Shown: positions 21,862 to 31,406, numbered from the stretch's first letter. The stretch: DNA of 47,900 bases from Sedimentisphaerales bacterium (GCA_016932095.1 JAFGDN010000025.1:1-47900); one strand, 5' to 3'. The notes: generated by a model not told the origin, from the letters alone. Numbers and translations are program-made.

Positions 21862-23733
21862 ATGCCGAACGATAACGGCGGCGAAAAAACGCAGATAACA
21901 ACCAGCAAGTCGTTTCTGGCTGTGGGGCCGACGCTGCATTACAGCCACGCCCACGTCATCACCTTCTGGCTGCTGACGGTGATTTCCTTTACCGGTGTTT
22001 GCCTGTTCTGGACGAAAATCCTTACCGGCTCGGGTTTTTCGTTCAATCTCGAATTGGCGACCTCTTCGAGGCACTGGCGTATTGGCCAGCTATTGTTGAC
22101 GGGGGTGAGCATTTTTGAATATCCCTGGCAGATTGTTGTGGTTTCGCTGCTTATGGCGACCCTGGCGGTCGTGCCGGTGCTGACAAGCCAGCTTTTGAGT
22201 TTCATTTACAGCGTGCCGATGATACTGGCCGTATTCTTTCTCGCGGATTTGCCGGCCTTTGCCGTTTGCCTGTTGATAAGCTGTATCGCAGTCGCGTGCC
22301 GGCCGTTACGGTTTCGTTCCCGTTTTGCCTCCATATTGCTGTGTATGCTTCCGCAGCTTTTATACTGGTTCTTTTACGGGGGGGCCAAAGGCGTTGAGCC
22401 GATTAAATGGGGTTTTTCATTTACGCCCTGGATTGCCGGCTGGCTCATAGGTCTTGGGATGGCCGGCTTCGTGATTGGAATCGGTCATTTTACACGCTAT
22501 AGACCGGGGATGATTTGGCTTTCCACGACAATCACGCTGGTCCTGGCGTTTCTGATTTTTTCTTTTTTGATTGGCTTCGATGAGCTGGATTACCAGCTTT
22601 ACGTCGCCCGCAACAATCCGGAGCAGATTTCAGAATTCCACGACCACAGCATCGAAAAAACGCTTGACCAGACAATTCGAAATCCCGGTGTCGTCAAATA
22701 TTTAAGCGGTTTTTTCTACCCTACGGAGTCGATAGCGCTGCGAAAAGAGCTAAAAGCAGAAATCAAGGCACAGCTTGTTCACGACCGCTGGCCGACCTGG
22801 TTTGCCGTTCCCGAACAACTTCGCTACCAGGAAAAAAGAGAATGGCTTTTCAGACAATGTGATTTGTTCATAACCGGCCGTCCAAAAAGCAAACGAATGC
22901 CGATTGCCCTGTATTATAAAGCGCTTTTGAGCGAATACGCCCCGGATTACCGCATCTTCGACGAGAAGGAAATTCTTCATTTTTACAGCGATTACCCCTT
23001 CGACCGCTCACGATTAATCTGGTATCGGCTCTACACAGAGTTCAGCACAAGCCCTGAATCGCTCGAAGCGCGCTGGCGCATAGCGATGCACTGGGCCGGC
23101 CAGGGCAAATTCGAAGAGGCCGACGCGATTATCGCCGACGCCCTTATGCTGCTCGGTGAGCGATTGAAAAATATCGAAAAGCAACAGCTACCCGAGGAGT
23201 CGCTTTTCAGCATATTCGCCCCCCCGCCTGATACGGTGATGACCGTCTCCAAGCTGACCGACCTTCAAAGAAAACTCAACCAGTTGCGCACGCTCATCAG
23301 CGCAGATAACCGCACGGACAGGCCCGATTCGGCGAATCGGCTGGCTCGTTTTGTTATGCTCAACACGAACAATCCCGGATACGCCGGCCAGCTTGACCAG
23401 TTGCTTTCGGAAATGGGCAAAAGCGACCCGCTGCGGGATAATATCCTTCTGGCACAGGTCAAACTGATAGCCGACGAGCAGCGCCGGGCCGAACGACTGT
23501 CTGAATTACACAATCAATACGCCAACACCGATGCCGGCTGCCTGGCGTTGTATGAGCTTGCCCTGCTGAAAATCCATTTTTGGCGTCAGCAGGACGAAAC
23601 CAACGCGGAGAGGAAAAAACAGTATCTGGCCGACGCACGGGCGACGCTCAATAATTTTATCAGAATGTATCCCAGCAGCTTTTGCGTCCATCAGGTCAGG
23701 AAGAATCTCGCCAGTTTGCCGGCCGCCGACTAA
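21862..23733 (+). CDS. Large membrane protein with cytoplasmic/periplasmic TPR-like C-terminus
   Basis: The 623-residue protein has about seven hydrophobic helices in residues 30-255 (for example VITFWLLTVISFTGVCLFW, WQIVVVSLLMATLAVVPVL, LSTTITLVLAFLIFSFLIG) and then a ~370-residue soluble helical region. That region has repeat-like segments typical of TPR/tol-pal-associated proteins: ALYYKALLSEY, SLEARWRIAMHWAGQGKFEE, GCLALYELALLK, NFIRMYPSSFCVHQVRKNL. No enzyme motif is seen. AGGAG lies just before ATG 21862. It may be a cell-envelope scaffold; the function is unknown. Confidence 0.65.
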   Translation: MPNDNGGEKTQITTSKSFLAVGPTLHYSHAHVITFWLLTVISFTGVCLFWTKILTGSGFSFNLELATSSRHWRIGQLLLTGVSIFEYPWQIVVVSLLMATLAVVPVLTSQLLSFIYSVPMILAVFFLADLPAFAVCLLISCIAVACRPLRFRSRFASILLCMLPQLLYWFFYGGAKGVEPIKWGFSFTPWIAGWLIGLGMAGFVIGIGHFTRYRPGMIWLSTTITLVLAFLIFSFLIGFDELDYQLYVARNNPEQISEFHDHSIEKTLDQTIRNPGVVKYLSGFFYPTESIALRKELKAEIKAQLVHDRWPTWFAVPEQLRYQEKREWLFRQCDLFITGRPKSKRMPIALYYKALLSEYAPDYRIFDEKEILHFYSDYPFDRSRLIWYRLYTEFSTSPESLEARWRIAMHWAGQGKFEEADAIIADALMLLGERLKNIEKQQLPEESLFSIFAPPPDTVMTVSKLTDLQRKLNQLRTLISADNRTDRPDSANRLARFVMLNTNNPGYAGQLDQLLSEMGKSDPLRDNILLAQVKLIADEQRRAERLSELHNQYANTDAGCLALYELALLKIHFWRQQDETNAERKKQYLADARATLNNFIRMYPSSFCVHQVRKNLASLPAAD

Positions 23734-23902
23734 CGACTAACCTCATATTTTTAACAAAAAAACATATCCTTACACACTTATTGAGATTCAAAAAGACATT
23801 TCCCTTGTGAAAAACCGCCGTGTTTGACTTTTTAACCGATTTTGCTATAATGCGGTGGTTGTATCAGATAGCGGCTATGGAGGGCGAAAGAATACAAGAG
23901 AA

Positions 23903-24940
23903 ATGGCAAAGATTATGGCTGGCGAGGGTGAAATACTACTGATAGGTAATCTCAAAGACGCGTTTTCGTCGGTATATACCGAGAATCCGAATATAAAGGT
24001 CTGTGCAAAAATATCGGACGGTATAGAGGCGGCCGGGAAATACCATTTCGAGACCGTAGCCGTCGTGATGGCCGACGCCTCAAAAAACCTGCGGACGGGA
24101 CTGGCAACCCTGCGAAAAAAAACAAACGCCCGAATCGTGCTTTTGGCGCGAATGTTCGAAGAGCCGACGGCAAGAGGACTTATTGACTCAGCGGGCAATG
24201 GTTCGGCTTTGGCGGATGACTATATAATATGCCCCGTCGGATTCGATAAATTCCGTCAGGACCTCATTTCGGAAAAACAGGCAGTCGATTTTCAGCAATT
24301 TCCGGCTCCCAATACCACGCTGCTCACAAAAATACACCGGCTCGAAAAACTTGCGACCGAGGACGATTTAACGGGGGTGAAAAACAGGAGATATATATTC
24401 GAGTTCGCCCGGCAGATTATCGAACGAGCGAAGAAAGAAAACGGACGGGTAACAGTGCTGATTTTCGATATAGACGACCTGAAACATTATAACGACGTTT
24501 ACGGCCACGCGGCGGGAGATGAGGTATTGAAACAGGCGGCGATTCTGATTCGCCGATGCTGCCGGAAGCACGACGTTGTCGGAAGAATAGGCGGCGACGA
24601 GTTCGCCGTTATTTTCTGGGGTGAGCCGCGAATCAACCCCCCTGTCGTAGGCAATGAAAGACGCTCCTTTGCCGAGCATCCCAAGGAGGCGATACTCATC
24701 GCCAGGCGATTCCGCAAAGAGCTTGAAAAGGCCGACCTGCACCTGCCCGGCGCAAAGAACAGCACGGTTCTTACCGTAAGCGGCGGCCTGGCCAGCTTTG
24801 ACAGAGACGGCTCCACCGCCCAGGAGCTTTTGGCCAGCGCCGACCAGGCATTGCTCGACGCCAAACGCAGCGGCAAAAACAGGGTTTATCTTGTCGGCCA
24901 TCCCGAAAACGACATTGATAAAATAGAACAATCCGATTAA
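23903..24940 (+). CDS. GGDEF diguanylate cyclase with I-site
   Basis: The C-terminal ~175 residues form a GGDEF domain: DDLTGVKNRRYIFEFA, FDIDDLKHYNDVYGHAAGDE, and the active-site RIGGDEF (GGDEF at 230-234 from this start). An RxxD motif (RKHD, 221-224) lies exactly five residues upstream, which is the allosteric inhibition site for c-di-GMP. The N-terminal ~125 residues (EILLIGNLKDAFSSVY) look like a receiver-like alpha/beta fold without an obvious phosphoacceptor Asp. It should make c-di-GMP from two GTP. The start is uncertain: ATG 23903 or 23915, or GTG 23855; none has a strong ribosome-binding site. Confidence 0.88.
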   Translation: MAKIMAGEGEILLIGNLKDAFSSVYTENPNIKVCAKISDGIEAAGKYHFETVAVVMADASKNLRTGLATLRKKTNARIVLLARMFEEPTARGLIDSAGNGSALADDYIICPVGFDKFRQDLISEKQAVDFQQFPAPNTTLLTKIHRLEKLATEDDLTGVKNRRYIFEFARQIIERAKKENGRVTVLIFDIDDLKHYNDVYGHAAGDEVLKQAAILIRRCCRKHDVVGRIGGDEFAVIFWGEPRINPPVVGNERRSFAEHPKEAILIARRFRKELEKADLHLPGAKNSTVLTVSGGLASFDRDGSTAQELLASADQALLDAKRSGKNRVYLVGHPENDIDKIEQSD

Positions 24941-24944
24941 ACGT

Positions 24945-26153
24945 TTACGACTTGAGCACGATTGTTTCGGTCGGGCCGAGTAGCTTATAACGGATGCCAC
25001 ACCAGGTTATTGTCCTGCCGAAAATGGATGACAAAATTAGAATAAGCATAAGCCAGGACCACAGCCAAAAGAACGCTATATCGACGATGGCTGCGACCCT
25101 GAGGTTTGACCAATCCTCAGCGAAGAGCTTGCAGGCCATACTTTGCCGAAGTATTGCTCTTGCGAACTGCATTATTAAAAATATAGTCGCCACCGCTACA
25201 AAAAGCCGGACGTGCGGCTTACTATTTACAGCCGCGTAGATTGACAAAGCCGCCATACCCCAAAGTCCTGCCAACGAATAAACACTGCTAAAAAGTCCTA
25301 AAAGCCAGGTTTTCGGCGCGGCCACTTTAGTGATTATGAATTGCCGCCTGCCGAACTCGAAAAGCTTGGCCCAGGTAGTCGATTCACGTGTGGCGACAAG
25401 ACAGCCAGGGACAAATTCCACTTTCCTGCCCGCGCCCTTCACCGCGCAGCCCAGCGATAAATCATCGCTGACCGCCTTTTGCCAGATTTTGTCTAATCCC
25501 AGCTCCCTGAACATCTTGACCCTGATTGCCATCGAGCCGCCCCAGGCCTGGTTGAAAATGGTATTGCCCATAAGCTGAGCGATTTTGGCGTTTATGGCAA
25601 CCAGCGCGAGCGTTGCAAAATTGTTCTTTTCAGGCACATACCAGCGATAGCCGGTAGTCGCACCGGTTTTTTCGAGCCGAAGCCGCTGGACTAAGCGGCC
25701 AAGCCAGGCGGGCTTTACGAAAATATCTGAATCGGCGAAGGCCAGCGCCTCAACGTCGCCGGGAATCTTTTGAGAGGCGTAAAGAAGGTTGTGGATTTTC
25801 TGACTACAGGCCTGACCGGCGCCGGATATGAGCACCTGAACATCTTTGGCTTTTGTCTGACCGGCCAAACGCTCCTTGATTTTACACAGCTTGTCGTATG
25901 CCGGGTCGCGCGAGTCGCCGACCACAAACCACAACAAATAATCATCGTAGTCCTGCCTGTAAAACGACGAGATATTCTGTTCAAAATTGGTATCGATGTT
26001 CTTACAGGGAATAATCAGCGCGACGCGGGGTTTGTATCGGCGCTTATTACTATTATATTTCTCAAGGGCGTAACGGTAGTTATTAAACACCATCAGAGAG
26101 AAAAACGCCTGCGAAAGTATCAATAGCCATGCGATATAAACGAACCATTCCAT
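24945..26153 (-). CDS. Membrane glycosyltransferase, GT2/GT21 (ceramide glucosyltransferase/HpnI-like)
   Basis: The 402-residue protein has an N-terminal membrane anchor (WFVYIAWLLILSQAFFSLMV), a GT-A domain with VALIIPCKN, the DxD-type FADSDIFVKP, the acceptor-region SDDLSLG, and FGRRQF as the Q/RxxRW-like motif, then three to four C-terminal helices. The arrangement matches the GT21-like group that glycosylates lipid acceptors such as ceramide or hopanoids. Donor and acceptor cannot be decided here. It ends a few bases from the diguanylate cyclase stop (convergent). Confidence 0.82.
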   Translation of the reverse strand: MEWFVYIAWLLILSQAFFSLMVFNNYRYALEKYNSNKRRYKPRVALIIPCKNIDTNFEQNISSFYRQDYDDYLLWFVVGDSRDPAYDKLCKIKERLAGQTKAKDVQVLISGAGQACSQKIHNLLYASQKIPGDVEALAFADSDIFVKPAWLGRLVQRLRLEKTGATTGYRWYVPEKNNFATLALVAINAKIAQLMGNTIFNQAWGGSMAIRVKMFRELGLDKIWQKAVSDDLSLGCAVKGAGRKVEFVPGCLVATRESTTWAKLFEFGRRQFIITKVAAPKTWLLGLFSSVYSLAGLWGMAALSIYAAVNSKPHVRLFVAVATIFLIMQFARAILRQSMACKLFAEDWSNLRVAAIVDIAFFWLWSWLMLILILSSIFGRTITWCGIRYKLLGPTETIVLKS

Positions 26154-26519
26154 AAGACCGGATTATCTTTCATCACCGGCCCTCTTGTCAATCAGGACGA
26201 TTTCAAACGCCGATTTTGGTCCGGAATATACCAGGCCGGCCGAATTACCCCGTTCAACGAACAAACAAACCTGAATTACGTAAATACAAGGTTTTTTATA
26301 TTTCCAAAGAGCCCTGCTATTAGCATTTATAATTACATATTCAGCTATTCTAATACCAATCCGGCTCTGAAATAAAAGAAGAACAATGTGCGCATAAACG
26401 TAACTCTCTTTATTACAAACTCTTACGTTAGTTTATAATCAGAAAAAAACACCCAAAATCGGGATTAGTGGCTATAAGGGATTGCAACGTAATATTCATT
26501 GTGATATACTTGGTTTTTT
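26154..26519. other. Intergenic region between glycosyltransferase and folC, with promoters
   Basis: This 366-bp AT-rich divergent region has no convincing gene. It holds a 7-bp inverted repeat AACGTAA/TTACGTT (26397-26403, 26423-26429), a perfect -10 box TATAAT (26434-26439) with a poor -35, and the stronger promoter described separately at 26482-26510. Confidence 0.5.
26482..26510 (+). promoter_or_regulatory. Sigma-70-like promoter of folC
   Basis: TTGCAA (26482-26487) and TATACT (26505-26510) have an optimal 17-bp spacer, with four and five of six consensus bases. The folC ATG at 26520 is only ten bases after the -10 box, so the transcript would be leaderless or nearly so; no ribosome-binding site is visible. 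Confidence 0.6.
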
Positions 26520-27938
26520 ATGGTTAAACTTGTTTCTAAAACTCGGAAGAAACAGTCAGGCGGTCGTAGTGTGTCCCGGCCGGCTGTAGTTACATCAAAA
26601 AAGCCCTTCAAGTCATACGACGAGGCGATAAAGTATCTCTATACCAAGACCGACTATGAGCAGGAAAAACACCTTCGGTATAACGTCGATACCTTCGACC
26701 TTAAGAGGATGGAGCGGCTGCTTTCGCTGGTCGGCAATCCACACAATAAATTCGATACAATCCATATAGCCGGCACAAAAGGTAAAGGCAGCACGGCAAC
26801 TATGCTTGCAAAGATGCTCGAAGCCAACGGCTACAAAGTCGGCCTCTATACATCTCCGCACGTCGTTGACCTGCACGAACGAATCAGAATCAACTCTGAA
26901 ATGATAACCAAATCGGCGATGCTCGGCCTCATTAACCGGGTGTATAAGCCGGTCGAAAAGATGGCGAAAGAACGATGCCCGACGTTTTTCGAGATAATGA
27001 CGGCCATTTCTTTTATGCACTTCGCCGATACAAAAGCCGACGTTGCGGTTGTAGAAACCGGCCTGGGCGGACGCCTCGACAGCACCAACGTAATCAAACC
27101 CAAGCTGGTGGGAATTACCAGCTTGAGCATCGACCATCAAAAGCAACTGGGGTCCACAATCGCCGAAATAGCCGGGGAGAAGGCCGGAATCTTCAAGCCG
27201 GGCGTGCCGATTATTACTGTGCAGCAGGACCCCGACGCCTTGCAGGTCCTCAAGACCCGCGCCGCGGCGGTCAAAGCGCATATTAGCATAACAGGCGTGG
27301 ATATCGACTTTTCACACAGGTTTGAAACCTCGCCCGAGCACGGACCGCATAACCGCGTATGCCTGACTACGCCGACAAGCAAATTCGAGCATCTGCGCGT
27401 CCCGCTTCACGGCATACACCAGGCAATCAACTGCGGTCTCGCGCTTGCAATGCTGGACAAGCTCAAAACAGTCGGCTACACGATTGACAACGAAAAGGCG
27501 GCCAAGGGACTCTCACAGGTCAAACTGGACGGCCGGATGGAGATGATATGTGAGGACCCGCGTATCCTTATCGACGCGGCCCACAACGCAGCGAGTATCC
27601 GGGCGCTTATGCACGCAATCGGGCAAAGCATTCCATACGATTCGATGATTGTGATATTCGGCTGTAACGAGGACAAGGACATTAAAGGAATGCTCCGCGA
27701 GCTTCAGTTTGGGGCCGATAAGGTCATATTTACACGCAGCAATTCCGTCAGGGCGGCATCACCCGATGAGCTGGCCGACCAATATATAGCCATATCAAAC
27801 AAAATGTGCCAAAGCGCTTTGAACCTGCCGGAAGCCCTTCGCCTGGCACGCAGCGCCGTAGGCAAAGAAGACCTCATCTGCATCACCGGCAGTTTCTACC
27901 TGATTGGCCAGGCCAAACTCCGCTTCCAGGCAAGCTAA
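26520..27938 (+). CDS. folC: Folylpolyglutamate synthase/dihydrofolate synthase FolC
   Basis: The 472-residue Mur-ligase-family enzyme adds glutamate to dihydropteroate/tetrahydrofolate using ATP. Visible are the P-loop IAGTKGKGSTATMLAKML (about 84-101), LYTSPHVVDLHERI, ETGLGGRLDSTNV, SIDHQKQLGSTIAEIAGEKA and the C-terminal ILIDAAHNAASIRAL. A 30-residue basic N-terminal extension (KLVSKTRKKQSGGRSVSRP) precedes the conserved SYDEAIKYLY; no ATG lies nearer to the conserved start. The stop overlaps that of the convergent apbE by 4 nt. Confidence 0.95.
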   Translation: MVKLVSKTRKKQSGGRSVSRPAVVTSKKPFKSYDEAIKYLYTKTDYEQEKHLRYNVDTFDLKRMERLLSLVGNPHNKFDTIHIAGTKGKGSTATMLAKMLEANGYKVGLYTSPHVVDLHERIRINSEMITKSAMLGLINRVYKPVEKMAKERCPTFFEIMTAISFMHFADTKADVAVVETGLGGRLDSTNVIKPKLVGITSLSIDHQKQLGSTIAEIAGEKAGIFKPGVPIITVQQDPDALQVLKTRAAAVKAHISITGVDIDFSHRFETSPEHGPHNRVCLTTPTSKFEHLRVPLHGIHQAINCGLALAMLDKLKTVGYTIDNEKAAKGLSQVKLDGRMEMICEDPRILIDAAHNAASIRALMHAIGQSIPYDSMIVIFGCNEDKDIKGMLRELQFGADKVIFTRSNSVRAASPDELADQYIAISNKMCQSALNLPEALRLARSAVGKEDLICITGSFYLIGQAKLRFQAS

Positions 27939-28798
27939 CGGTAAAATTCGGCGTTGTCCCATCGTCCGAACCGCAGCAAATTTCTCTCTTTGTCTTTCGG
28001 GATAATTATCGCGGAAGTATCTGCATTGGCCGCACAAAAGGAACGAACCTCATCAAGGGGCATCACCATAAAAGCGGTCGATAACGCATCGGCCTCGGCT
28101 GCCGTCTTCGCCGTTGCCCAGCCAGCCGATTTACCGTTTGCGGGCCTTCCCGAACGGGGGTTGATTATGTGCTTTCCCTTTTGCAAACCAGATGCGCTTA
28201 ACGCAATATCAGCCAAATGAATCTTCGCCAAAACACGGTTATCGGCCGGGTTTGAAATCGTTATCGGCCAGCCCAGCAAGCCCGGCGGTTTGCCAATCGC
28301 AAGAACCGTGCTCTGCCCTGCTGATATAAAAGCGGTTGTAATACCCCACTCGACAAGAACCTGTCTCATTTTGTCCGCGGCGTAGCCCTTGCCGATTGCG
28401 CCAAGGTCGATTTTAACGCCGTCGGCCCGTAATTCTATAATGTGCTCTGCTTCATTGAGCTTCAGCAGATTACTGCCCCTGTGCAAAGAACCGAACGCAA
28501 TATCGAACGCGCCGTTTGTCTGTCTGAACATCTCGACACCGCTTTGCAGACACTCGAAAGTCGATAGCCCGATTTGAAGAGGGCGACCTTTGCCGATGGA
28601 ATTGATGCGCGATACGTCGCTGTTTTCGATGAATCGGCTCAGATTGCTTTCGATTCGGTCAAGCGCCTCGAACGCCGCCTGTGCGGCCTGTTCGGCATAT
28701 AAGCCGTCTGCGTGAATTATGAACGCCTCGAAAGTCGCCGACATTGCGTCGTGCCCGAACTTGCGCAGATTTTCGATGCTTCGGATGTCAGCGTTCAT
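27935..28798 (-). CDS. apbE: FAD:protein FMN transferase (ApbE)
   Basis: The 287-residue protein has the ApbE motifs GHDAMSATFEAFI, LSRFIENSDVSRIN, the flavin-binding VKIDLGAIGKGYAADKM and C-terminal DALSTAFMVM; GKHIINPRSG matches the family's HIIDPRTG. It attaches FMN covalently to Ser/Thr of target proteins, usually on the outer side of the membrane. No signal peptide is seen from ATG 28798; a longer frame from 28930 would overlap the upstream gene by >130 nt. The gene overlaps the preceding Agl23-like gene by 11 nt. Its flavoprotein target is not in the window. Confidence 0.9.
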   Translation of the reverse strand: MNADIRSIENLRKFGHDAMSATFEAFIIHADGLYAEQAAQAAFEALDRIESNLSRFIENSDVSRINSIGKGRPLQIGLSTFECLQSGVEMFRQTNGAFDIAFGSLHRGSNLLKLNEAEHIIELRADGVKIDLGAIGKGYAADKMRQVLVEWGITTAFISAGQSTVLAIGKPPGLLGWPITISNPADNRVLAKIHLADIALSASGLQKGKHIINPRSGRPANGKSAGWATAKTAAEADALSTAFMVMPLDEVRSFCAANADTSAIIIPKDKERNLLRFGRWDNAEFYR

Positions 28799-30398
28799 TA
28801 TTCGATTCCAGCAGCTTATCGCTGAGGTCTTTCGTAATATAGCCGCGAATTTCGACGCCGGGACGAAGCTCGATATAGGTTTCAAACAAAGGAACATAAA
28901 GATTCTTCTCGCCGGCCGGTGAAATTTCATACAACCTGTTTATCAGCCGGTCTTCCAATTCGGCTGATGCGATTACAACCGGCGCGGGTTGTGTAATTTC
29001 ATTTACGTCGTTCCACCAGCCAACGTTTTTGAACCCGCGAAGATACCAGGGCAGCGGCCAGTAATCCCCGCCGGGACAAACCACCCATACCGGCTCAAAC
29101 CCTGTCGAGTCAGGCGGTAAGACATTCTTGATTCGCTCGGCAATTTTAACCACGTCTTTTGTCGGCTGGGAATAAACGTAAGGACTGGAAGGGTCTGTAT
29201 AGGAAATAAAACTTGCCGTGAACGCCTGCGTCGCAAGGTCAACGGCAACAAGCACAAAAAAAGCCCCTACGACCAAACGAGCCAGCATTCGCTCAATTAG
29301 TCCTATTATCGCAACAACGCCGACCGCCCCAAGCAAAATCATACCGTGATAAAAGCCGAGCAGGCACCACGGCGTTTTATACGGTATCGCTGAATAAACA
29401 ACGAGCATAACGGCCGTATAAAAAAGCAGGAAATCGAGCAGGCGTCTGTCGAGATTGCCCAGGCCCTTTCGCGCAATAATAAGAACTCCGCCTATACCAG
29501 CTAAAATCACTACAAATCCCTCCGTCCAGGGCGGCCCCATTTCAGATTTCGAAAAAATTAGTGTCCGGAGATAATAGTACCAGGGCTCAATATGATGCTG
29601 ATTAGCGCCGGCCCTGCTGAAAAATGCCGCATAAGCCCTGAAAGAATCCAGAACACCATCAGGATTAGTTAAAAACGACGAATAAAAAAGAGCCGAAACG
29701 CAAAAGGCCAAAACAACAGCCACAGCCAAATGCACCGCAGAGACAGCGGAGAACGCGGATTTCAATCTGTTTTCTTTCTCATCGGTCTCGGCGTGCTCGG
29801 CGGTAAATATATACCTGCGTGCCAACAAAGCGACAAGCATTGAGCCGAAGGCGATTATGCAGGTTTCTTTTGTGGCGTGGCAAAGGCCGGCGAAAAGCCC
29901 CGCTGATAAAGCCCATATCAATTTGCGGCTTCGAACGTATTTGTAGCCGGTGCACATTACGCCGAATGTAAAACAGACGAGCAGCATTTCCTGAATGTAA
30001 TACCGGCTGTAAAAAACAAACGCCGGTGAAATCGCAGTTAAGCCGGCGGCAATCAACGAAACGGGTCTGCCCAAACCGCCTACAAGCAACAAAGGCATTA
30101 CGACCAGCAATAAACCAAACACGACGGGCACAATGCGCATAGTCGATTCGGTAAGCGAGGCGTAAATGCCTTTGCCTGAAAGCAAGGCGGGAATGAGCGT
30201 AAAATAATTGAGCGTCGGCCCGTGAAAGTCGCCGGGGTCGTAACGGTATTCGTTTCGTTCGAGAAGCCGACCGAATTTATAAGCGTGGATGGCCTCGTCG
30301 CCGTGCATCGGGCGATTGTCTAAACGCCAGAGGCGCAAAATACCGGCGACAAGAATGATAACCAAAACCGCGAGCCAGAATTTTAGCGGCCATTTCAT
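28788..30398 (-). CDS. Agl23-like (TIGR03663) GT39-family membrane protein
   Basis: The 536-residue protein has about 11 hydrophobic helices and the GT39/PMT-type N-terminal loop RLDNRPMHGDEAIHAYKFG, followed by YRYDPGDFHGPTLNYF, which is characteristic of the TIGR03663 'flippase activity-associated Agl23' group. The acidic pair in GDEA sits where PMT-like transferases keep their catalytic Asp/Glu. The C-terminal ~110 residues are soluble and periplasmic. It starts within the ATGA that ends the lipoprotein gene and overlaps apbE. The glycosyl donor is probably polyprenyl-linked; substrate unknown. Confidence 0.85.
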   Translation of the reverse strand: MKWPLKFWLAVLVIILVAGILRLWRLDNRPMHGDEAIHAYKFGRLLERNEYRYDPGDFHGPTLNYFTLIPALLSGKGIYASLTESTMRIVPVVFGLLLVVMPLLLVGGLGRPVSLIAAGLTAISPAFVFYSRYYIQEMLLVCFTFGVMCTGYKYVRSRKLIWALSAGLFAGLCHATKETCIIAFGSMLVALLARRYIFTAEHAETDEKENRLKSAFSAVSAVHLAVAVVLAFCVSALFYSSFLTNPDGVLDSFRAYAAFFSRAGANQHHIEPWYYYLRTLIFSKSEMGPPWTEGFVVILAGIGGVLIIARKGLGNLDRRLLDFLLFYTAVMLVVYSAIPYKTPWCLLGFYHGMILLGAVGVVAIIGLIERMLARLVVGAFFVLVAVDLATQAFTASFISYTDPSSPYVYSQPTKDVVKIAERIKNVLPPDSTGFEPVWVVCPGGDYWPLPWYLRGFKNVGWWNDVNEITQPAPVVIASAELEDRLINRLYEISPAGEKNLYVPLFETYIELRPGVEIRGYITKDLSDKLLESNNER

Positions 30399-31222
30399 TT
30401 GGCGGGTGGATTCAACAAGCTCACCACAGGCATGCCGTAAACCTCGACCTCGATATAATTATTAAGGTCGTTGCTTGAATTGCCGTTGCTGAAACACCGA
30501 ACGTAGCGGCCAACAACGCCTTTGGCGTCAATAAGTTTCCCCTCGGCGGTCTCGACGTAACTTAAATTGTGCCCGACGCCGTAGCCGGAGGAATTGTCGT
30601 TATCGTTATTGAAAAGCGTGCGCACATTGGTGAGAAAATCGGCGTCGTCGGCAACTTGAACGACAACGTCCTTATAAACGCGGGCCTGCTTGTGATAATG
30701 CCAGATAAGTATTGCGAAAATATTATGCGGGCTGCCGAGGTCAATCATTATATGCTGGCCGCCCGGTCCTAATTCCACGAAACTGCCGTCGGACGCCTCT
30801 TTATCGCCGTCGGTGAGCATAGCGATTTCACCAATGATGGGCTGCTCATCTGAACTTGTTACCGGCTTGTGCAATGCAACGTTTGTCGTTCCCTTCGGCG
30901 CGTAAAACGGCTCACGGGGTTTACCCAGGGGTTTTTCGAGATTTGTTACGCCGTCAAACCGCTCAGGCGTGCCTATGAACATCGGCTTGGGCAGCACAAT
31001 TGGTATCGGCTCCGAACCGGCAAGGGGTAATGGTGTTTCGGCTTTGTTAACGTCCGGCGTAACCGCCGGTTTGGTTTCAGTGGTTTCTACTTTCGGCGCC
31101 GCGGTTGCCTGGGGCTGTTTTGTCTGCGTCGGGCTCTTTTTACAGGAGCCAGCCAACAAAACAAACCCCAGAACAACCATCAGAACAGTATTCACAATTA
31201 CGAAAACCTTTTTTTGAAACAT
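30395..31222 (-). CDS. Lipoprotein-like protein with discoidin-type domain
   Basis: The 275-residue protein has an N-terminal hydrophobic segment ending LLAGSCKKS, a possible lipobox with Cys28, although Ala at -3 is atypical. A Pro/Thr-rich linker (about 30-85) leads to a beta-rich domain (GTTNVALHKPVTSSDEQPII, FVELGPGGQHIMIDLGSP, IFAILIWHYHK, VGRYVRCFSNG) like F5/8 type C/discoidin carbohydrate-binding domains. It follows the Arg-rich miniprotein with no gap (TAA directly before ATG) and overlaps the next gene by 4 nt. It may bind glycans at the cell surface. Confidence 0.65.
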   Translation of the reverse strand: MFQKKVFVIVNTVLMVVLGFVLLAGSCKKSPTQTKQPQATAAPKVETTETKPAVTPDVNKAETPLPLAGSEPIPIVLPKPMFIGTPERFDGVTNLEKPLGKPREPFYAPKGTTNVALHKPVTSSDEQPIIGEIAMLTDGDKEASDGSFVELGPGGQHIMIDLGSPHNIFAILIWHYHKQARVYKDVVVQVADDADFLTNVRTLFNNDNDNSSGYGVGHNLSYVETAEGKLIDAKGVVGRYVRCFSNGNSSNDLNNYIEVEVYGMPVVSLLNPPAK

Positions 31223-31390
31223 TTACTTATGCTTTCGTGGCCTCCGTGAGTGTTTCCCATCAGATTTTCGATTAGCATCGAGAATAACTTCAGTTCGTCT
31301 TGACGTCGTAATGACTACTCGTCTTGGCCATCGAAATTTCCGACGAAGTCTACTCCAAAAGCCCGGTTTACGTCTACGTGCAAATCTCAT
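31223..31390 (-). CDS. 55-residue arginine-rich miniprotein
   Basis: The product (MRFARRRKPGFWSRLRR, then RWPRRVV, and a C-terminal HSRRPRKHK) contains 16 Arg and 6 Lys and only 3 acidic residues. A perfect AGGAGGT lies about 8 nt before the ATG, and the gene sits 16 nt after the xylose isomerase-like gene and directly before the lipoprotein gene, so it is very probably translated. The composition fits RNA-, DNA- or membrane-binding. No family is recognised. The start codon is set by the ribosome-binding site; a longer frame from 31456 would run into the upstream gene. Confidence 0.6.
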   Translation of the reverse strand: MRFARRRKPGFWSRLRRKFRWPRRVVITTSRRTEVILDANRKSDGKHSRRPRKHK

Positions 31391-31406
31391 GTTGCACCTC
31401 CTCTCC

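Noticed and set aside
24368-25000. Long frame antisense to the GGDEF gene
   Set aside because: The sense strand encodes GGDEF with its I-site; the antisense frame has no known pattern.
26613-27281. Long frame antisense to folC
   Set aside because: Shadow of the folC codons; no start signal or domain.
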